The notes beneath the pieces were generated by a model that was not told the DNA's origin, ran no database searches, and saw only the letters and a program-made list of their open reading frames with translations. 64,000 bases of DNA. It comes from Cucumis sativus. Lineage: Eukaryota > Streptophyta > Magnoliopsida > Cucurbitales > Cucurbitaceae. Where the stretch lies: the NCBI RefSeq assembly GCF_000004075.3, contig NC_026658.2:496001-560000 (forward strand), given 5' to 3'. Shown here one piece after another: positions 22,816 to 35,632 of this stretch. Position 1 is the stretch's first letter, and each line of letters opens with the position of its first letter. The translations under genes were made by a program, and so were the position numbers.

Positions 22816-25540
22816 CTATATAAATTTATAGTTTTTTTTTCTACCTTTTTCATGGAAGATTGGAGCAAAATGGCTGGTTTTGGCTATTCTTTATATGGTG
22901 AAGCTTTTTCATTATGTGTTTCTTTTTTCTGTTTGAGATATAGTTCCTCTGTTTAGGATGAGGAGTTGCTAATTGGTGTATTATTATTGTTTCAATGGGG
23001 AGGGAGATATTGAAGTTGGACACAAACACAAAACTCTTTTTTAAAAGGTTTTGTGGATAATGGCCGTCTCTATTTTTTTTCATATATTTGAACTTTTGTC
23101 TAATTTTATATATTAAAATTGCATTTATATGCCATGCAAATTCATGTCTACTACTTTTATCCTTATATATCAAGTTTCTTACTACTTACAATTAGTTGAA
23201 AGCATTAACGTTCATGCATTTGTATGATATACGTCTGTATTTGTAGGATGTGGAGTAATACATGCATTTTGGAGTGTTATAGGGACGGAGCAATTAGAAG
23301 CTAAATAGGAAAACATAGCTTCTAAAAAAAAATTACGAACAAAAATGTCTCAACGGGCTTATAGTCGTTTGATAGCAATGATTAAGTACAACCTTATGTT
23401 TCTAATTTATTTGCCACACAACAAAATATATTTAAAAAGAATAACAAATGTCACATGGTAACATTTTGTTATTGGACTATATAGCTAGGATGCACTAAGA
23501 TAGATGCATCCAAGGTCGGAAGCACCTAAATTTGGCTCGGTCTCCTTGCCTTAACTTCTTTCTCTTGGAGCTTCCTCATTCGATGCATTTTAATATTGAC
23601 AAAAATAAATTATCTCTAAATTCTTCTATTTTGCTCTATTTGCTCAAAAAACTTGAAATTAATCGAGAATCTTAGTTTAACTCATTTTACATATAGTATT
23701 TCTTTTAAATTCAAACAAATATATGTCAATCAAAACATAGTTTTATAGGTCAATAGAAAAGATACACATTAATTTTTTTAGTACAACAATGATGAAGTGG
23801 GAGATCGAACCTCCTAAACCTCTAACTTAATCAGTACTTCGACTTATTAATTACTTTTTCTAAATTCGTAGAATTCAATCTTAATTATATACTCTTTAAT
23901 TAGTGGATAGAGGTGTAGGGGCCTCACAATTAAAAAAAACATCAAATTTACATCCTCTTTAACTCTTTGTATTGGTGGGCTAGCTCATACTACAAACCTC
24001 CACTGCTCACATGAATAATCCGGACGTAGTGACATTTAAGATTCAAATCTTTACCTTTTACATTATTTTATATACAAAAAGTAAAATAATGAAACCTTTT
24101 CTTTTCGTACAACTAAAAACAAAGAGATTTCATATCATACGTATCTCTTAAACATTAAAAACAAAACAAATAGAAAAACATTAGCATAAAGATGTGTAAT
24201 CAAATGACACACTAGAACAACTAAAAAGAGACTAGCTAGATCCACAAAATTGGGATGCGATTAGTGAAAAAGTAGAGTCATGTGTGTCAGCTTTTGATGT
24301 GTTGAATGGAGAGAAGATATTGTTGAAATATATAAGGTTATTATACCTTTTGTTTTTTTTTACAGAGAAGCAGCAGGTAAGATAGAGAGAATTAATAAGA
24401 AGATGAGAACTGCGAAATAATATGCTTTTGCATGTGGAAGAGAGTATCATATATTTGCATTATTTGATGCACATGAATAATGGAAGAAGCAACAACAACC
24501 CCCCCTCTTAACAAACATATGCACTTTATGCCTTCACCATTTTCATCTTAACTTTGAATATTCAACATTTTATTTCAATTTTCAACCTTCCTTTTCTTTT
24601 TTTCTCTGTCCTCTTCCATAAAATTTCCAAACCACTTTTAAACTAATTTTGTTCTTTTTAAGTTCCTTGTCCATAGCTATTTTGCTATTTATTTTAAAAA
24701 TTATATGTTGGTTTTCTTTTAATTTTATTTCATTTTTCAAACCCAAATTTTAAAAACAAAAGGTTTGTATACATGACAGATGATAAAAAAGTGGCATTTG
24801 AACCATTATTATTACTAATTCTTGTTGTTGTTGTTGGCCTCAAGAGTAAGGATATATATATAAATAGATACATACAAGATGGGTTAAGATAGAATGTGTT
24901 GGATATATATATTGTCACATAGAAAAATGGGGATGGGGAAATTTTGGTGGTGTGTTTGAGTAATGTGGTTGAATAAGAGAAGCTCCATTTCCCAAAGTAC
25001 GTAGAAATGAAATATAATGTTATATATTCACTTTATGGGCATCGACCAACCATTTTGTGACTTAGTCTATGAATTCAAAGATTTTCAATATCATCCCCAT
25101 ATTTTCCCCTCCCCCCTTTCTCCAACCACATCAACATGCATCTCTTTGTTTATAGTACAAGTATTGTGTAAAGTCACAATTCATAAATCTTTTAATTCAA
25201 CCTATAAAATCTAACAATTTAACATGTTAATTTTAAATAATATGAATTATGCAAAACTTAAAAATACATTTGATTTATAGTATTTTAATCTATAAAAAAT
25301 GGAGAGAAGAATGATAATATTGGCTAAACTGATATATTGGTTCCTATAATTAATCTTAAGGATGGAATTTTATTTGTTAGTATTTGATTTTGTTTTTACA
25401 TTTTTTGAATGCTATTTGCTAACTAACATTCATTTTTTCCAGATGAACAAGGCAGTGATCCTTTGGCAAACATGGACTTCATGATGACTGTAACTGACCA
25501 AAAACAGATACCCTTTTCTTTTTTCTTTAGCTTTTTGCTC
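22816..25540. other. Intergenic, inhibitor gene to endoglucanase
   Basis: About 2.7 kb of AT-rich DNA. A minus-strand open frame of 72 residues at 24232-24450 and others at 22850-23173 and 24730-24918 match no family I know. No RNA gene or element ends were recognised. Confidence 0.5.
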
Positions 25541-25550
25541 TATAAATACT
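25541..25550 (+). promoter_or_regulatory. TATA box of the GH9 endoglucanase
   Basis: TATAAATACT in a pyrimidine-rich setting, 49 bases before the A of the start codon, implying a leader of only about 20-25 bases. Confidence 0.65.
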
Positions 25551-25598
25551 CCTTCTCATGTCCACCACCAAATTGCACCTCAAACCAAACCCAAAAAC

Positions 25599-28500
25599 AT
25601 GGCTCTTTCTCCCCTTTCCTTCAAACTCATTACCTTGATCTCTTTCCTTCTTCTCTCCCTTTCCAAGGCATCTCTCGCCACTACCCTTGGCCACCATCGT
25701 CGTCATCCTCGTTATACCCCTCATAACTATAGAGACGCTCTTGCCAAATCTATCCTCTTCTTCCAAGGCCAAAGGTCCGGGAAGCTCCCTCCGAATCAAA
25801 AGATGGCTTGGAGGAAAGACTCTGGTTTATCTGATGGTTCGAGCATGAACGTGAGTTAAATCACTGCTATACTCAAAAGCTTTAAGGAATTTTTTTAAAG
25901 AGTTGAAATTAATTATGAAAATTATAATGTGGTGTTTTAGGTTGATTTGGTTGGTGGGTACTATGATGCTGGGGATAATGTGAAGTTTGGGTTTCCAATG
26001 GCTTTCACCACCACTATGCTTTCATGGAGTGTTGTTGAGTTTGGTGGAGTTATGAAAAACGAACTCAATAATGCTAAACAAGCCATTCGTTGGGCCACTG
26101 ATTATCTCCTCAAAGCTACTGCTCTTCCTGACACCATTTTTGTTCAGGTGATCTTCACTAAAAAAATCTAATGATCCAAATAAACTTTAAATCATTATAT
26201 TCTTGAAAGTAATTCCAAACAGCTCTAAATCATTATATATAGTTGTGTATATATATAAGAAGGAATTAAGGTTTTGTGGTTTTGTAGGTGGGTGATGCTA
26301 ACAAGGACCATGCATGTTGGGAGAGGCCAGAAGACATGGACACACCAAGAACTGTGTTGAAAATAGACAAAAATAACCCAGGTTCTGAAGTAGCTGCTGA
26401 AACTGCAGCTGCTCTTGCTTCAGCTTCATTAGTCTTCAAAAAATCTGATCCCACCTACTCCAAACTCTTAATCAAAACAGCAATAAGGGTAAAACTAGCT
26501 TTGAAATTAAAAATGAGAAAATTACAATATATATTTATATATACTTAACATTTTGGTCGTTCTCTATCAATCTGAAACTATAGGTGTTTGAATTTGGTGA
26601 TAAGTACAGAGGATCCTACAGCAATGGACTCAACAATTTTGTCTGCCCTTTTTACTGCTCTTTCTCTGGCTATCAAGTAAGTTTTTCATCGTGGAATATG
26701 AAAATTAATTAACTAACAAGAGAAGATCATATTGGGATCATCATCATATGATTTTATAAAACAATGTTGATTAATTTGCTGTTTGCGAATGGATATCAAT
26801 GGCATGCAGGATGAGCTATTATGGGGTGCTGCTTGGCTACATAGAGCTACAAAGAACAGTAGCTACTTGAATTACATTCAAGAGAATGGGCAGAATCTTG
26901 GTGGTGTAGAGTTTGATAATACGTTTGGTTGGGATAACAAGCATGTTGGAGCAAGAATTCTTCTTTCCAAGGTTCTTCCTTTTGCATATTTACTATGTAC
27001 AATTAATGGATCATTTTAGTGTTCTACCTAATATCTTTTTCCACTGATGAAGACACAAAATTTAAATTTCATTATTTAACTCGTTCATTCTATTTCACAT
27101 GAACTCGTATAAAAAAATCATTTTAAATGATAGAACTACTAAAAATATTTACAAATATACTAAAAGATGTCTATCTATCATTGATAAACTATATAAACTA
27201 TATATATACTGTAACAGACTTTATTATATTAACAAATTTTAAAAATTATTGTTTGTACGAAATATTAGTATAGTAGCTTTTTTAAATGCAATGAGCTATA
27301 AAGAATTTTTGGGATTGGAACTCTCTGTTTATTTATTTTAGAACTGTTATAAAGAATCATTTTTTAAATGTAGAGTTTGGTATTAATTTACATCTTCTTT
27401 TGTTTTTGTTGAGTATTTTATTTTCACTAATGCAGCTTTTTAACACTGTGATTTACTTTATCATGTGATAACAAATTTTAAAAAATTTGGTGTTTTCTTT
27501 AAGGCAAAACACTTTTTAATAAAGTGATCTTTAAAACAATAAAATCACTTTTTAATTATTTGGGATCAACATTTTTTTTATAATATGAAAATGTCTTTTA
27601 CAACATGTAAAGTCAAAAAAGGTATCTTTTGGTTGATTTTCAATTGTGATTTTGATACTATCAATTTTAATTTAAAAAATAAATTATTTCAATAATAATG
27701 AGTGTGTTTGATAACAACTAATTTGAAATAGTTTTAACGTGTATTTTAAATATTTTTATCACACATTTTACATAAACACGAGTTTTACAAAAAAAAAAAA
27801 AAATTAAAGTAATCCAAAAACAGACTCGTAAATAAAATGTGAGTCTAAACCACTAAATTATAAGACATTTCTTTTGTTTGTTTTTTTCATCGAATATTGA
27901 TAGGAATTGAACTTCCAACTTTACAAAGATAAAATACGTCTTATCTACTAAATTATAATAGAATTTAGACAACGTTCATACTCTTTTTCAAATTGATAGA
28001 ATATTAAATAGTTTGGTATGGCATATTGTCCTCCTTCAATAACCATGTGTTAGGTTTAATCTTTGATTTATATAAATATATATGTATATCAATTTTTCAG
28101 GCCTTTTTGATCCAAAACGTGAAGTCTCTTTATGAGTATAAAGATCATGCAGATAACTTTATATGTTCTCTCATACCTGACGCTCCTTCCTCCTCTTCTG
28201 TTCACTACACTCCAGGTTTTATATTCAAAATCTTACAATGTTATTTTCTCTCTAATTAATATTTTCGAAGATTTAACATTTTTTATTTATTTATATAATT
28301 TGGAACATATATTAAAAAGTTAATTGATGATTTGAAATATATGAATGTAGGAGGTCTTTTGTTTAAAATGGGTGATAGCAACATGCAATATGTGACATCA
28401 ACCACATTTCTACTATTAACTTATGCCAAATACTTAACATCTGCTCACACGACTGCCAATTGCAACGGTCGTAGCATCACCCCCAACATTTTACGAACCA

Positions 28501-28946
28501 TTGCCAAGAAACAGGTATCATTTCTTTTATTTTACTTCATATGTTTATTAACCATTACTTCACTTTTCTTTAGGAATAAATTTAAAGTAATTTTGGAGGA
28601 GTTTTCTGTATAGATCGATTACCTGCTGGGAGAGAATCCATTGAAGATGTCATACATGGTCGGATATGGCAGTCACTACCCACAAAGAATCCACCACAGA
28701 GCCTCGTCGTTGCCGTCAATTGCAGAGCATCCTGCCAAGATCGACTGCTCCTCCGGCTTCTTCGTCATGCATTCCAATTCCCCCAACCCTAATGTTCTCA
28801 TTGGTGCAGTGGTCGGAGGGCCGGACCAAAATGACGAATTTCCAGATGAGAGATCAGATTTCGAGCAATCTGAACCGTCCACTTACATAAATGCCCCGCT
28901 CGTCGGATCACTCGCATATTTTGCGCATTCCTTCGGCCAGCTTTAG
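25599..28946 (+). CDS. Endo-1,4-beta-glucanase, glycoside hydrolase family 9, secreted (class B)
   Basis: Eight exons: 25599-25850, 25941-26147, 26288-26488, 26584-26676, 26810-26971, 28101-28215, 28351-28514 and 28614-28946, giving 508 residues. A signal peptide covers about residues 1-27 ([12 protein letters not shown]). The catalytic base region is [12 protein letters not shown] (D93, D96). GH9 signature 1 is [12 protein letters not shown] (419-427). Signature 2 is [14 protein letters not shown] with acid E485. There is no membrane anchor at the N-terminus and no C-terminal carbohydrate-binding module, so it is the secreted class B type acting on wall glucans in expansion, ripening or abscission (family knowledge). 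Intron 5 is large (1,129 bases) and carries AT-rich repeat debris. Length and exon pattern are normal. Confidence 0.95.
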
Positions 28947-29318
28947 TCTACCCTCATCTTAATTGCATCAATTTTCATGTTTAATAGAAATGTAATCACG
29001 TGTATCGTGGGTTAGTCCGATCAGCAGTAATTTGTAAAATGAGTTTAACTCAATTATCGATAATTGAGTTCTCTCTAGAGGTGAAGATTTGATCTCATTC
29101 TCACAATCATTCTAAAATAGTATCTAAAATCATAAGTAATCATAATTTTCATTTCTCATTTCAATAATTCTTGAACCAACAAACAAAAGTAACGATATTC
29201 TCGTTTGTTTCAAAAATACTTCTAAGAATTTCGACTAAAGTTGAAGTAATACGAAATTAGTATAATGAAAACTTAAGTCATGATATATAATATGTAGTGA
29301 AGTTTTGGAAGCAAGAGA

Positions 29319-29401
29319 GCAGGTTTGCCCGAGAGGTTAAGGGGGAAGACTTAAGATCTTCTGCACATAAGTGCGCGTGGGTTCGAACCCCACAGCCTGC
29401 A
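29319..29401 (+). tRNA. tRNA-Leu, anticodon UAA
   Basis: The acceptor stem GCAGGTT (29319-29325) pairs with AGCCTGC (29394-29400), followed by discriminator A at 29401. The anticodon stem GAAGA/TCTTC (29345-29349, 29357-29361) holds the loop CTTAAGA with anticodon TAA at 29352-29354. A long variable arm follows (TGCACATAAGTGCG), as expected for a class II leucine tRNA. The T arm contains GTGGGTTCGAACCCCAC. The internal A box (TTGCCCGAGAGG) and B box (GGTTCGAACCC) for RNA polymerase III are present. No intron. Confidence 0.95.
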
Positions 29402-30351
29402 CACATCATTATTCTTTTCCATTTTTCTTTCTTCATGTAAAACTTTAATATTTTTGAAAATCCAACCTTTGTTTGATAACATTTTCAAGCTTTCTTTTCT
29501 TTTTTTAACCAAATCATACAAACTAAGCTCTTATTTAGTGACTATAGTTTTCTGGTTTTTTAACATTATGTTGGTTTCCTCTTAATAATTATGATTTTCA
29601 CCTCTAATGTTGTGATTACAACGATACTTCACTTATTTCACAATGACAAAGCATTATGTAATCTATACTTCACTTATTTCACAATGACAAAGCATTATGT
29701 AATCTCACAAGACTTGAGAGGGGTGAGTGAGAAGGAGAGAGGAGAAAGTTGTCTTGACCCAATCATGATTGTATAGTCATAGTCAAAGAAATTTTTGTAG
29801 TGTTGCACCCATCGAACGTCATCCCTTCAAGGGTTCTTTAGAGACCAATTTACTCTCGTGTATAGATTGACTAAACACCTTCTATTGACAAGCAATTGTG
29901 TTCTTTACCCGTAACGAAATAGAAGTTCAAAGTTCAAAGCTATAACTTAAGAGAAGCCCCTCCCAAAAGCAAAATCAACACAACCTTAACTCCAAAAAGA
30001 TGATTCTGAGAAAATTACCGATCATTGGTCGGGTTTTTACCAAAAGACTTCAAATTTATATCTAGTGTTTATTGAGGCACTAAAATGTTCGATACCAATA
30101 ACTTGACCATAAGAACAAAACTGGTTCACCCATCTCTCCCCTAAGTTGGAAAGCAGTCGGTGAAGAATCAAGACCATAATAAAGAAAAAGGATTTAAAGG
30201 CCCAAGGTAATATTTCATCAATTAGCTGTCACATGTAGTACAAGATAGCTTCTTCCACAAACATATACACACAGATTTAACTTATTTTTGCACAGAGACT
30301 CAAAGACACGAGTCGTTTGTAAAGCAAACACTTGGCATTACCACCATAAGC
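29402..30351. other. Spacer between tRNA-Leu and the sucrose synthase 3' end
   Basis: T-rich DNA just after the tRNA could serve as an RNA polymerase III stop (short T runs from 29412). A 41-base tandem duplication lies at 29624-29705. About 30100-30351 should hold the 3' UTR of sucrose synthase. No gene was seen. Confidence 0.5.
29624..29705. repeat. 41-base perfect tandem duplication
   Basis: The unit starting ATACTTCACTTATTTCACAA occurs at 29624-29664 and again at 29665-29705 without a difference, so the duplication is young or maintained. Confidence 0.92.
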
Positions 30352-33300
30352 TCAATGATCATCAACTGCCAGAGGAACAGATTTTGCCTGAAGCAACAAA
30401 AGCAAATTAGATTGTCATAAAAGCTATCCAATTACCAAACTATGAAGAAAATAACACAATACAACTCGGCTTGCTTAATATGAAAATACTCACCAGATCA
30501 CGGAACTTGAGAATGTAGAACATCTCTAGATATCGACGTGTCTCACGCCTTTCAAGTTTTGAAACATACTTCCAGAAACCGTAAACTCCAGCCAGGGTCA
30601 TCAGTCGTTCAGAATAAATTTTCCATGTATACCTATAATGTCATGTTGAGAATTATTATCTACAACACAACGAGTTGGTAAGTAGAAAATTTCAAATGTA
30701 TAAATATACATGCAAATAGTACCTCTCGTAAATTCTTCGTAGCCCCCCTTCAGAGATTCGAATCCAATGACTTGGATCCTCCTTGCACTTCTCAAAGAAA
30801 TCTACTAAAAGAGCACTAGCTTGGTCTGGATGATAAGGGTCGATGTGAAATCCAGATATGCCATGTTCAATGATTTCAGCAGGACCACCATGGCAAGTAG
30901 CAAATGTTGGTAGCCCGCAAGTCATGGCCTCCACAACAGTAAGCCCAAATGCTTCATAAATTGCTGGCTGCAGATTGAAATTTTTGAAGCCCAGGATTAA
31001 TACTATTCAAAGAAATGAGGTTGAAGAATAAAAGTGCAAACTCTATAATCACCAACCTGTACAAAAACACCCCTGGTATCAGCAATATAACGATATAACT
31101 CGCCGTTACGAGCACGATTTGTTTGAGCCGATATCCAACGAAATTGACCGTGTAACTTGTACTTTTTCATAAGGTCATGCATTTTCTCAATTTCTTTCAT
31201 TTCTTCCCTGTCTTTAGAATTCTTCACGTCAACATAACCACCAACAACAACAAGGTTTGCTAGCTCCCTCAGTCTGGCATTCTTGCCATACAGCTCAACC
31301 AATCCTGTAATATTTTTCACTTTATCTAACCTTGCCATGGTGAAGATCAGAGGTTTTGACCTATCATCTATTGTGCCACTGTACCCGCGCAAAGAATAGA
31401 TCAGTATTTCCCACTTAATATGAATTAGTTCCTTAATTTAAAGATAAAATGATCCTCCATCTACTGATTCACTGAATGTAAAAGTTGGGCAAAAAGATCA
31501 GAGACTCACACATGTTCATCATTTTGTTCTGGGTCATATAATAACTTCTCTAGTGAATCATGCAAAGCTGTAAGCCTCAACTGCTTTTCAGTATAGGGAA
31601 AATAAATAGTCATGTCTGCTCCAGGAGAGACTATATTGAACTTTGGGTCAAAGACATCAATTCCGTGGACAACTCGATAGAGCCCAGGAAGTGTAAATGC
31701 AGTGTGGCTCTCATATTGACCAACCGTATTCTTCCTGCAAGTGAGCTCATTAGCCCTCAACATCTATTCTTTCAAGTTTTCAAGCATCTCTCATCTCAAA
31801 TCCCAAATCTTTTGTAACCAAGTTGATTACCAAATTTATTGATTAAAAAAAATTACCGTGGAAACTATCAGTATGAGAGGGAAATATCAATGTCTAATCA
31901 AAGATAGAAGAGTGAATTAAAAAGGATGAACGTTCAAAGACAATAAATGGAAAAAGTGTCTATCCTAAAGAGGTTCATCAAAAGATTGGAAGAAGTTACT
32001 TTCTGTACATCATTGAAAGGTATATTAGAAAACACCAATTGCAAATCAGTATGTCCTCGGAGACCAATCACACGCTCAAGCATCAAGTAACTACAATTGC
32101 CTTGTTCCCACACATCGTGAACTCAATTAAGGAAGGTCAAGAAGGAAAAATTAACAAAAGCTTTATACATTCTATAAAATGATGCTGCAAGAAAATTTCA
32201 ACAGTGACAGGGTGATGATACTGGCAAAATTGGTTTGACATAAGGAATCAAACAGCATAAAGATAGTTAAGACATACGTTCCAGCAATCTCCTGGTATGT
32301 ACTGGTGATGATAAAATCTGCATTATTCATGGCTATTAAATCAGCAGTGAACTGACATGAGAAGTGATATTTCTCCTCAAAATTTTTCCAGTATATGTCT
32401 GACTCCGGATATTTTGTCTTCTCCAACGCATGAGCAATGGTACACTGAACATTGCAAACCAGATGTCAATAAAAGAAAAAACAGTTCCAATACCAAAAGC
32501 TTCTCCTAACCTAAAGTACCTGAGTAACTCCCATTTTATATGCCAATAGGGAAGCGACAAGATTTCCATCACTGTAGTTACCAATTATAAAATCTGGAAT
32601 ACCCTGCAGCTCAGCTATAATTTCACTAGCTGCATCCTGTTCCAAGTAACATGGTATATCAAAAGTCCAATTCACGCATAAGAACTGATATATCAACAGT
32701 ACAAAATTCTTCAAAACTTGCAAGTCGATACACTGGAAACTGGAAAGAATAAAAGAAGTGGTGATGGAATTCAAATAGCCAGTAATGCCTCAGATTATGG
32801 GTTCAGCTGAAAAGGTATATGGGATGGACAGAAAACGTAATGGCATTAACAACATCATTTCACGAAATAAGTGCAAACTGCAAAGAAGCAAAGTACTGGC
32901 AATCAAATTATGAAGTATTAACAGAAGTATAGTTTAACAGTTTAGCTTAAGCAGTAGGGTTTGAATAAATATATAGATAGCGATGAGTAGCAAGTGAACA
33001 AGTGTTTAACCTTGTGTAGAATTGCACACATTACCTCAGCAAAGGTCTCTAGATAGGGCCATACATCAAACCTTGAAATCCATTTACGTAGAATTCCATT
33101 CTCTGACCTAAAAGGAACACGCAAAATGTGTGAATGCTCGGTTCCAATGACTTTTTCCAGATGCTGGTTACATGTAGTTCCTTTTGCATCAGGTATTAAC
33201 CTGGTAACCTATAACAATAGCCCACTACATGGTTAGATTGCAGAGAAACTCTGACAACAAAAAATTAGAGGTACTGTCGCATCATATAAATAAAAGGAAA

Positions 33301-35263
33301 GAACTTGAGTTCTGACTCGTCAAAAGGAAACCTAAGTTTTACCCATAAAAGTTGGGGAAAGAAGCATACTTACAATTAAAATTCTAGGAGTTACATCTAA
33401 TCCTTGCTTCCTAATTCTAGAAATCATTTCCTTCTCCAAAGCACGCACCTGGTCCAATATATAAACTACCTGGAAATTTGAAATTGAAAAAGGAAAAGAT
33501 AGTTATTACTTTCAGTGCTTTCTAATGATGTTCTAAGTACTCATCTATTTAACTGTAGAAGCTAAAAGAGAAAGAGAGATATCCGGATCAGAGGGAACAA
33601 AGGTACTAAAGTGCAAGGAAAAGAAAGTTGACATCCAATAATACTGTTTGGCTAGCAAGAGGAATTATTTTCAGTACCTGGCCGCCAGTGTCTGGCAGGC
33701 CTAAAACATTGGCCTGACCAAAGTAACCATGTGGAGACAAAATGACAACATTAAACACCATTGGAATCCTCCCTAGAAATGTTTCTAATACAGAAGGATC
33801 AGGAGCTTGAAGGATATCCAAGAGAAGATGCATTGTTTCTAGCACTCGTTCTGCTGTATCACCCCAACCTCTATCGAAACCCAGTCCTTGTAATCTAAAT
33901 GAAATAGGGAAGGGACATACTAAATATCAGTTGTTGGCACAATTATTATCATAAACAAACTCTGCTGCTTAGTGATAACAAAAGGCAAGTACCCACATGA
34001 GCAGGGGAATAATCTTACACATATTCAAAGTCCGAATAGGGTGTACTGGGCAGCAACTTAGAAAGGTGCTCCTCAGCCTTTGACAGTGCTGACTGTAGTT
34101 TGGAAATGCTTTGTATTCGATCATTCAACATTATTCCCTGCGCAAAACCATTATTAGAACACATTCAATCATGATTTACACTGGCACTTTTTCTTATGAG
34201 CTCAAAACTTGGATTCATAATCATTCACAGCATAAGTTTATATGATACCACAATATTGATCCCGCAAGTTTAGTTCAGTAATTAACAATTTAACACTATC
34301 CGGTGAACTTACGCTCCCTTTATATCTGTGGGCTCGAAGGAAGTCAAGTAATGGCTCCAATGACTCCCTGTTGCGGAACATAACCGATGACAGATGACGA
34401 TTAAGGAACTGAACGCCATTTCCAATGGAGGAGGATCGGATTGGACGAGGAAAATTCGCATTGAACGGCTCAAAGTCAAGCTCAAGTATGAGATTTTCAT
34501 TAAACCTGACGTTCTCATGCAGAGACCATCCAACATAAGCTCAATAGAAATATTGATTGAATTTATGAACTATAAGGATCCAAAGAATGACTGCTTCAGA
34601 AAACATATACAATCAAGAAAAACCCACTTACTGTCCCTCCACAAGCTCTTCTTTAAAATGAAGATATTCAGACACACTTAATTGCTCTACACTGAGTTCG
34701 TAGATATTGACACGGACATACTCCCAGACACCAGGTCTAGGACGAACAGCAATGGCAACAAATGGCGGCAGAACAATAGCTTCCTACGATAAAATCAACC
34801 ATCGAAATCGATTAACAAACTTCAAATGCAGAGTCTGATCCAACAAACCCAAAAAAAAAAAAAAAAAAAAAAAACAGCATATTCAAACCCCAACGTACAA
34901 ATTCAAAATGAGTTGTATTATATTCCAAAAAAGAAAAAGCATCACCTGAGCAGATTTGAGGATCTCGCCAAAGGGTCCAGTGGAAAGGTGCAGTTTGCCA
35001 TCATCATCACCAATAATATTCTCAAGTTCATCAATCAAATGATGGGGCTGTAAAATCCCTTTTCCCTGATCAACATATCTAAAACATCCACAAGAAAACC
35101 ATCAGTAAATAAAGTATTTCCATTGTCCTGCGTTGGACGAAATAGAGAGATAACCGCAAAACCTGGAGAGGAGAGAGACGAGTTCATTCCGGTGAGCAGA
35201 GAGTGTATCTTCTACACGTTCTCTTACACTGGGGCTACGAGTAAACTTCTTGGTAGTGGCCAT
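30352..35263 (-). CDS. SUS: Sucrose synthase
   Basis: Fifteen exons on minus: 35163-35263, 34946-35078, 34632-34783, 34313-34505, 34019-34137, 33678-33894, 33374-33469, 33035-33208, 32520-32636, 32278-32444, 31510-31734, 31057-31378, 30723-30967, 30494-30632, 30352-30387. They give 811 residues, the usual length. It is a GT4 enzyme catalysing sucrose + UDP = UDP-glucose + fructose in the cytosol. The N-terminus has [10 protein letters not shown], with S12 in the usual R-x-x-S phosphorylation context. The GT-B core includes [18 protein letters not shown] (to residue 305), [11 protein letters not shown], and the E-x7-E motif E677 to E685 in [13 protein letters not shown]. The end is [11 protein letters not shown]. 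It provides UDP-glucose for cellulose and callose and carbon for sinks. Subgroup not assigned with confidence. Confidence 0.96.
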
Positions 35264-35622
35264 GGAAAAAAATGGTTGAAAATTTCAAGGAATGGGATGA
35301 TATAACATGTAAGGAAGAATCGAAATGGAAAAACAGAGAATCCAAAGCTGGTTAGAGAATGATGATGGAGGAAGAAGAGAGAGTGTTGAATACAGAAGCC
35401 AAGAGGAAATGGGTTTGAAGAAAAGACGGTGTTGAAAAGGACAAGTAAAATGGAAAAAAAACTGGCACCTGTCCTTCGCTTTGCGGTGATTTCATGACTT
35501 CATCTTCTTTGAGCTGACGAATCCATATGAATAAAAAAGAAACAGCAACTTCCAGGCCTTTCTTCTTTCTTCCTACCGGTTTTGGAATATTCCATCTTTC
35601 CATTTCGGATTTCGCCGGTTGC

Positions 35623-35632
35623 TATTTATATA
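35623..35632 (-). promoter_or_regulatory. TATA box of sucrose synthase
   Basis: Read on minus, TATATAAATA lies about 360 bases before the start codon. Sucrose synthase genes often have a leader intron, which would fit this distance; a leader intron was not proven here. Confidence 0.5.

Noticed and set aside
24232-24450. Possible small secreted peptide gene on minus
   Set aside because: A hydrophobic stretch exists in another frame but has no in-frame ATG and a stop follows at once; no CLE, IDA or RALF motif.
2608-28946. One biosynthetic gene cluster joining hydrolases, inhibitor and endoglucanase
   Set aside because: The inhibitor and endoglucanase are cell-wall or apoplast proteins with no link to epoxide chemistry; only the hydrolase array looks like a cluster.
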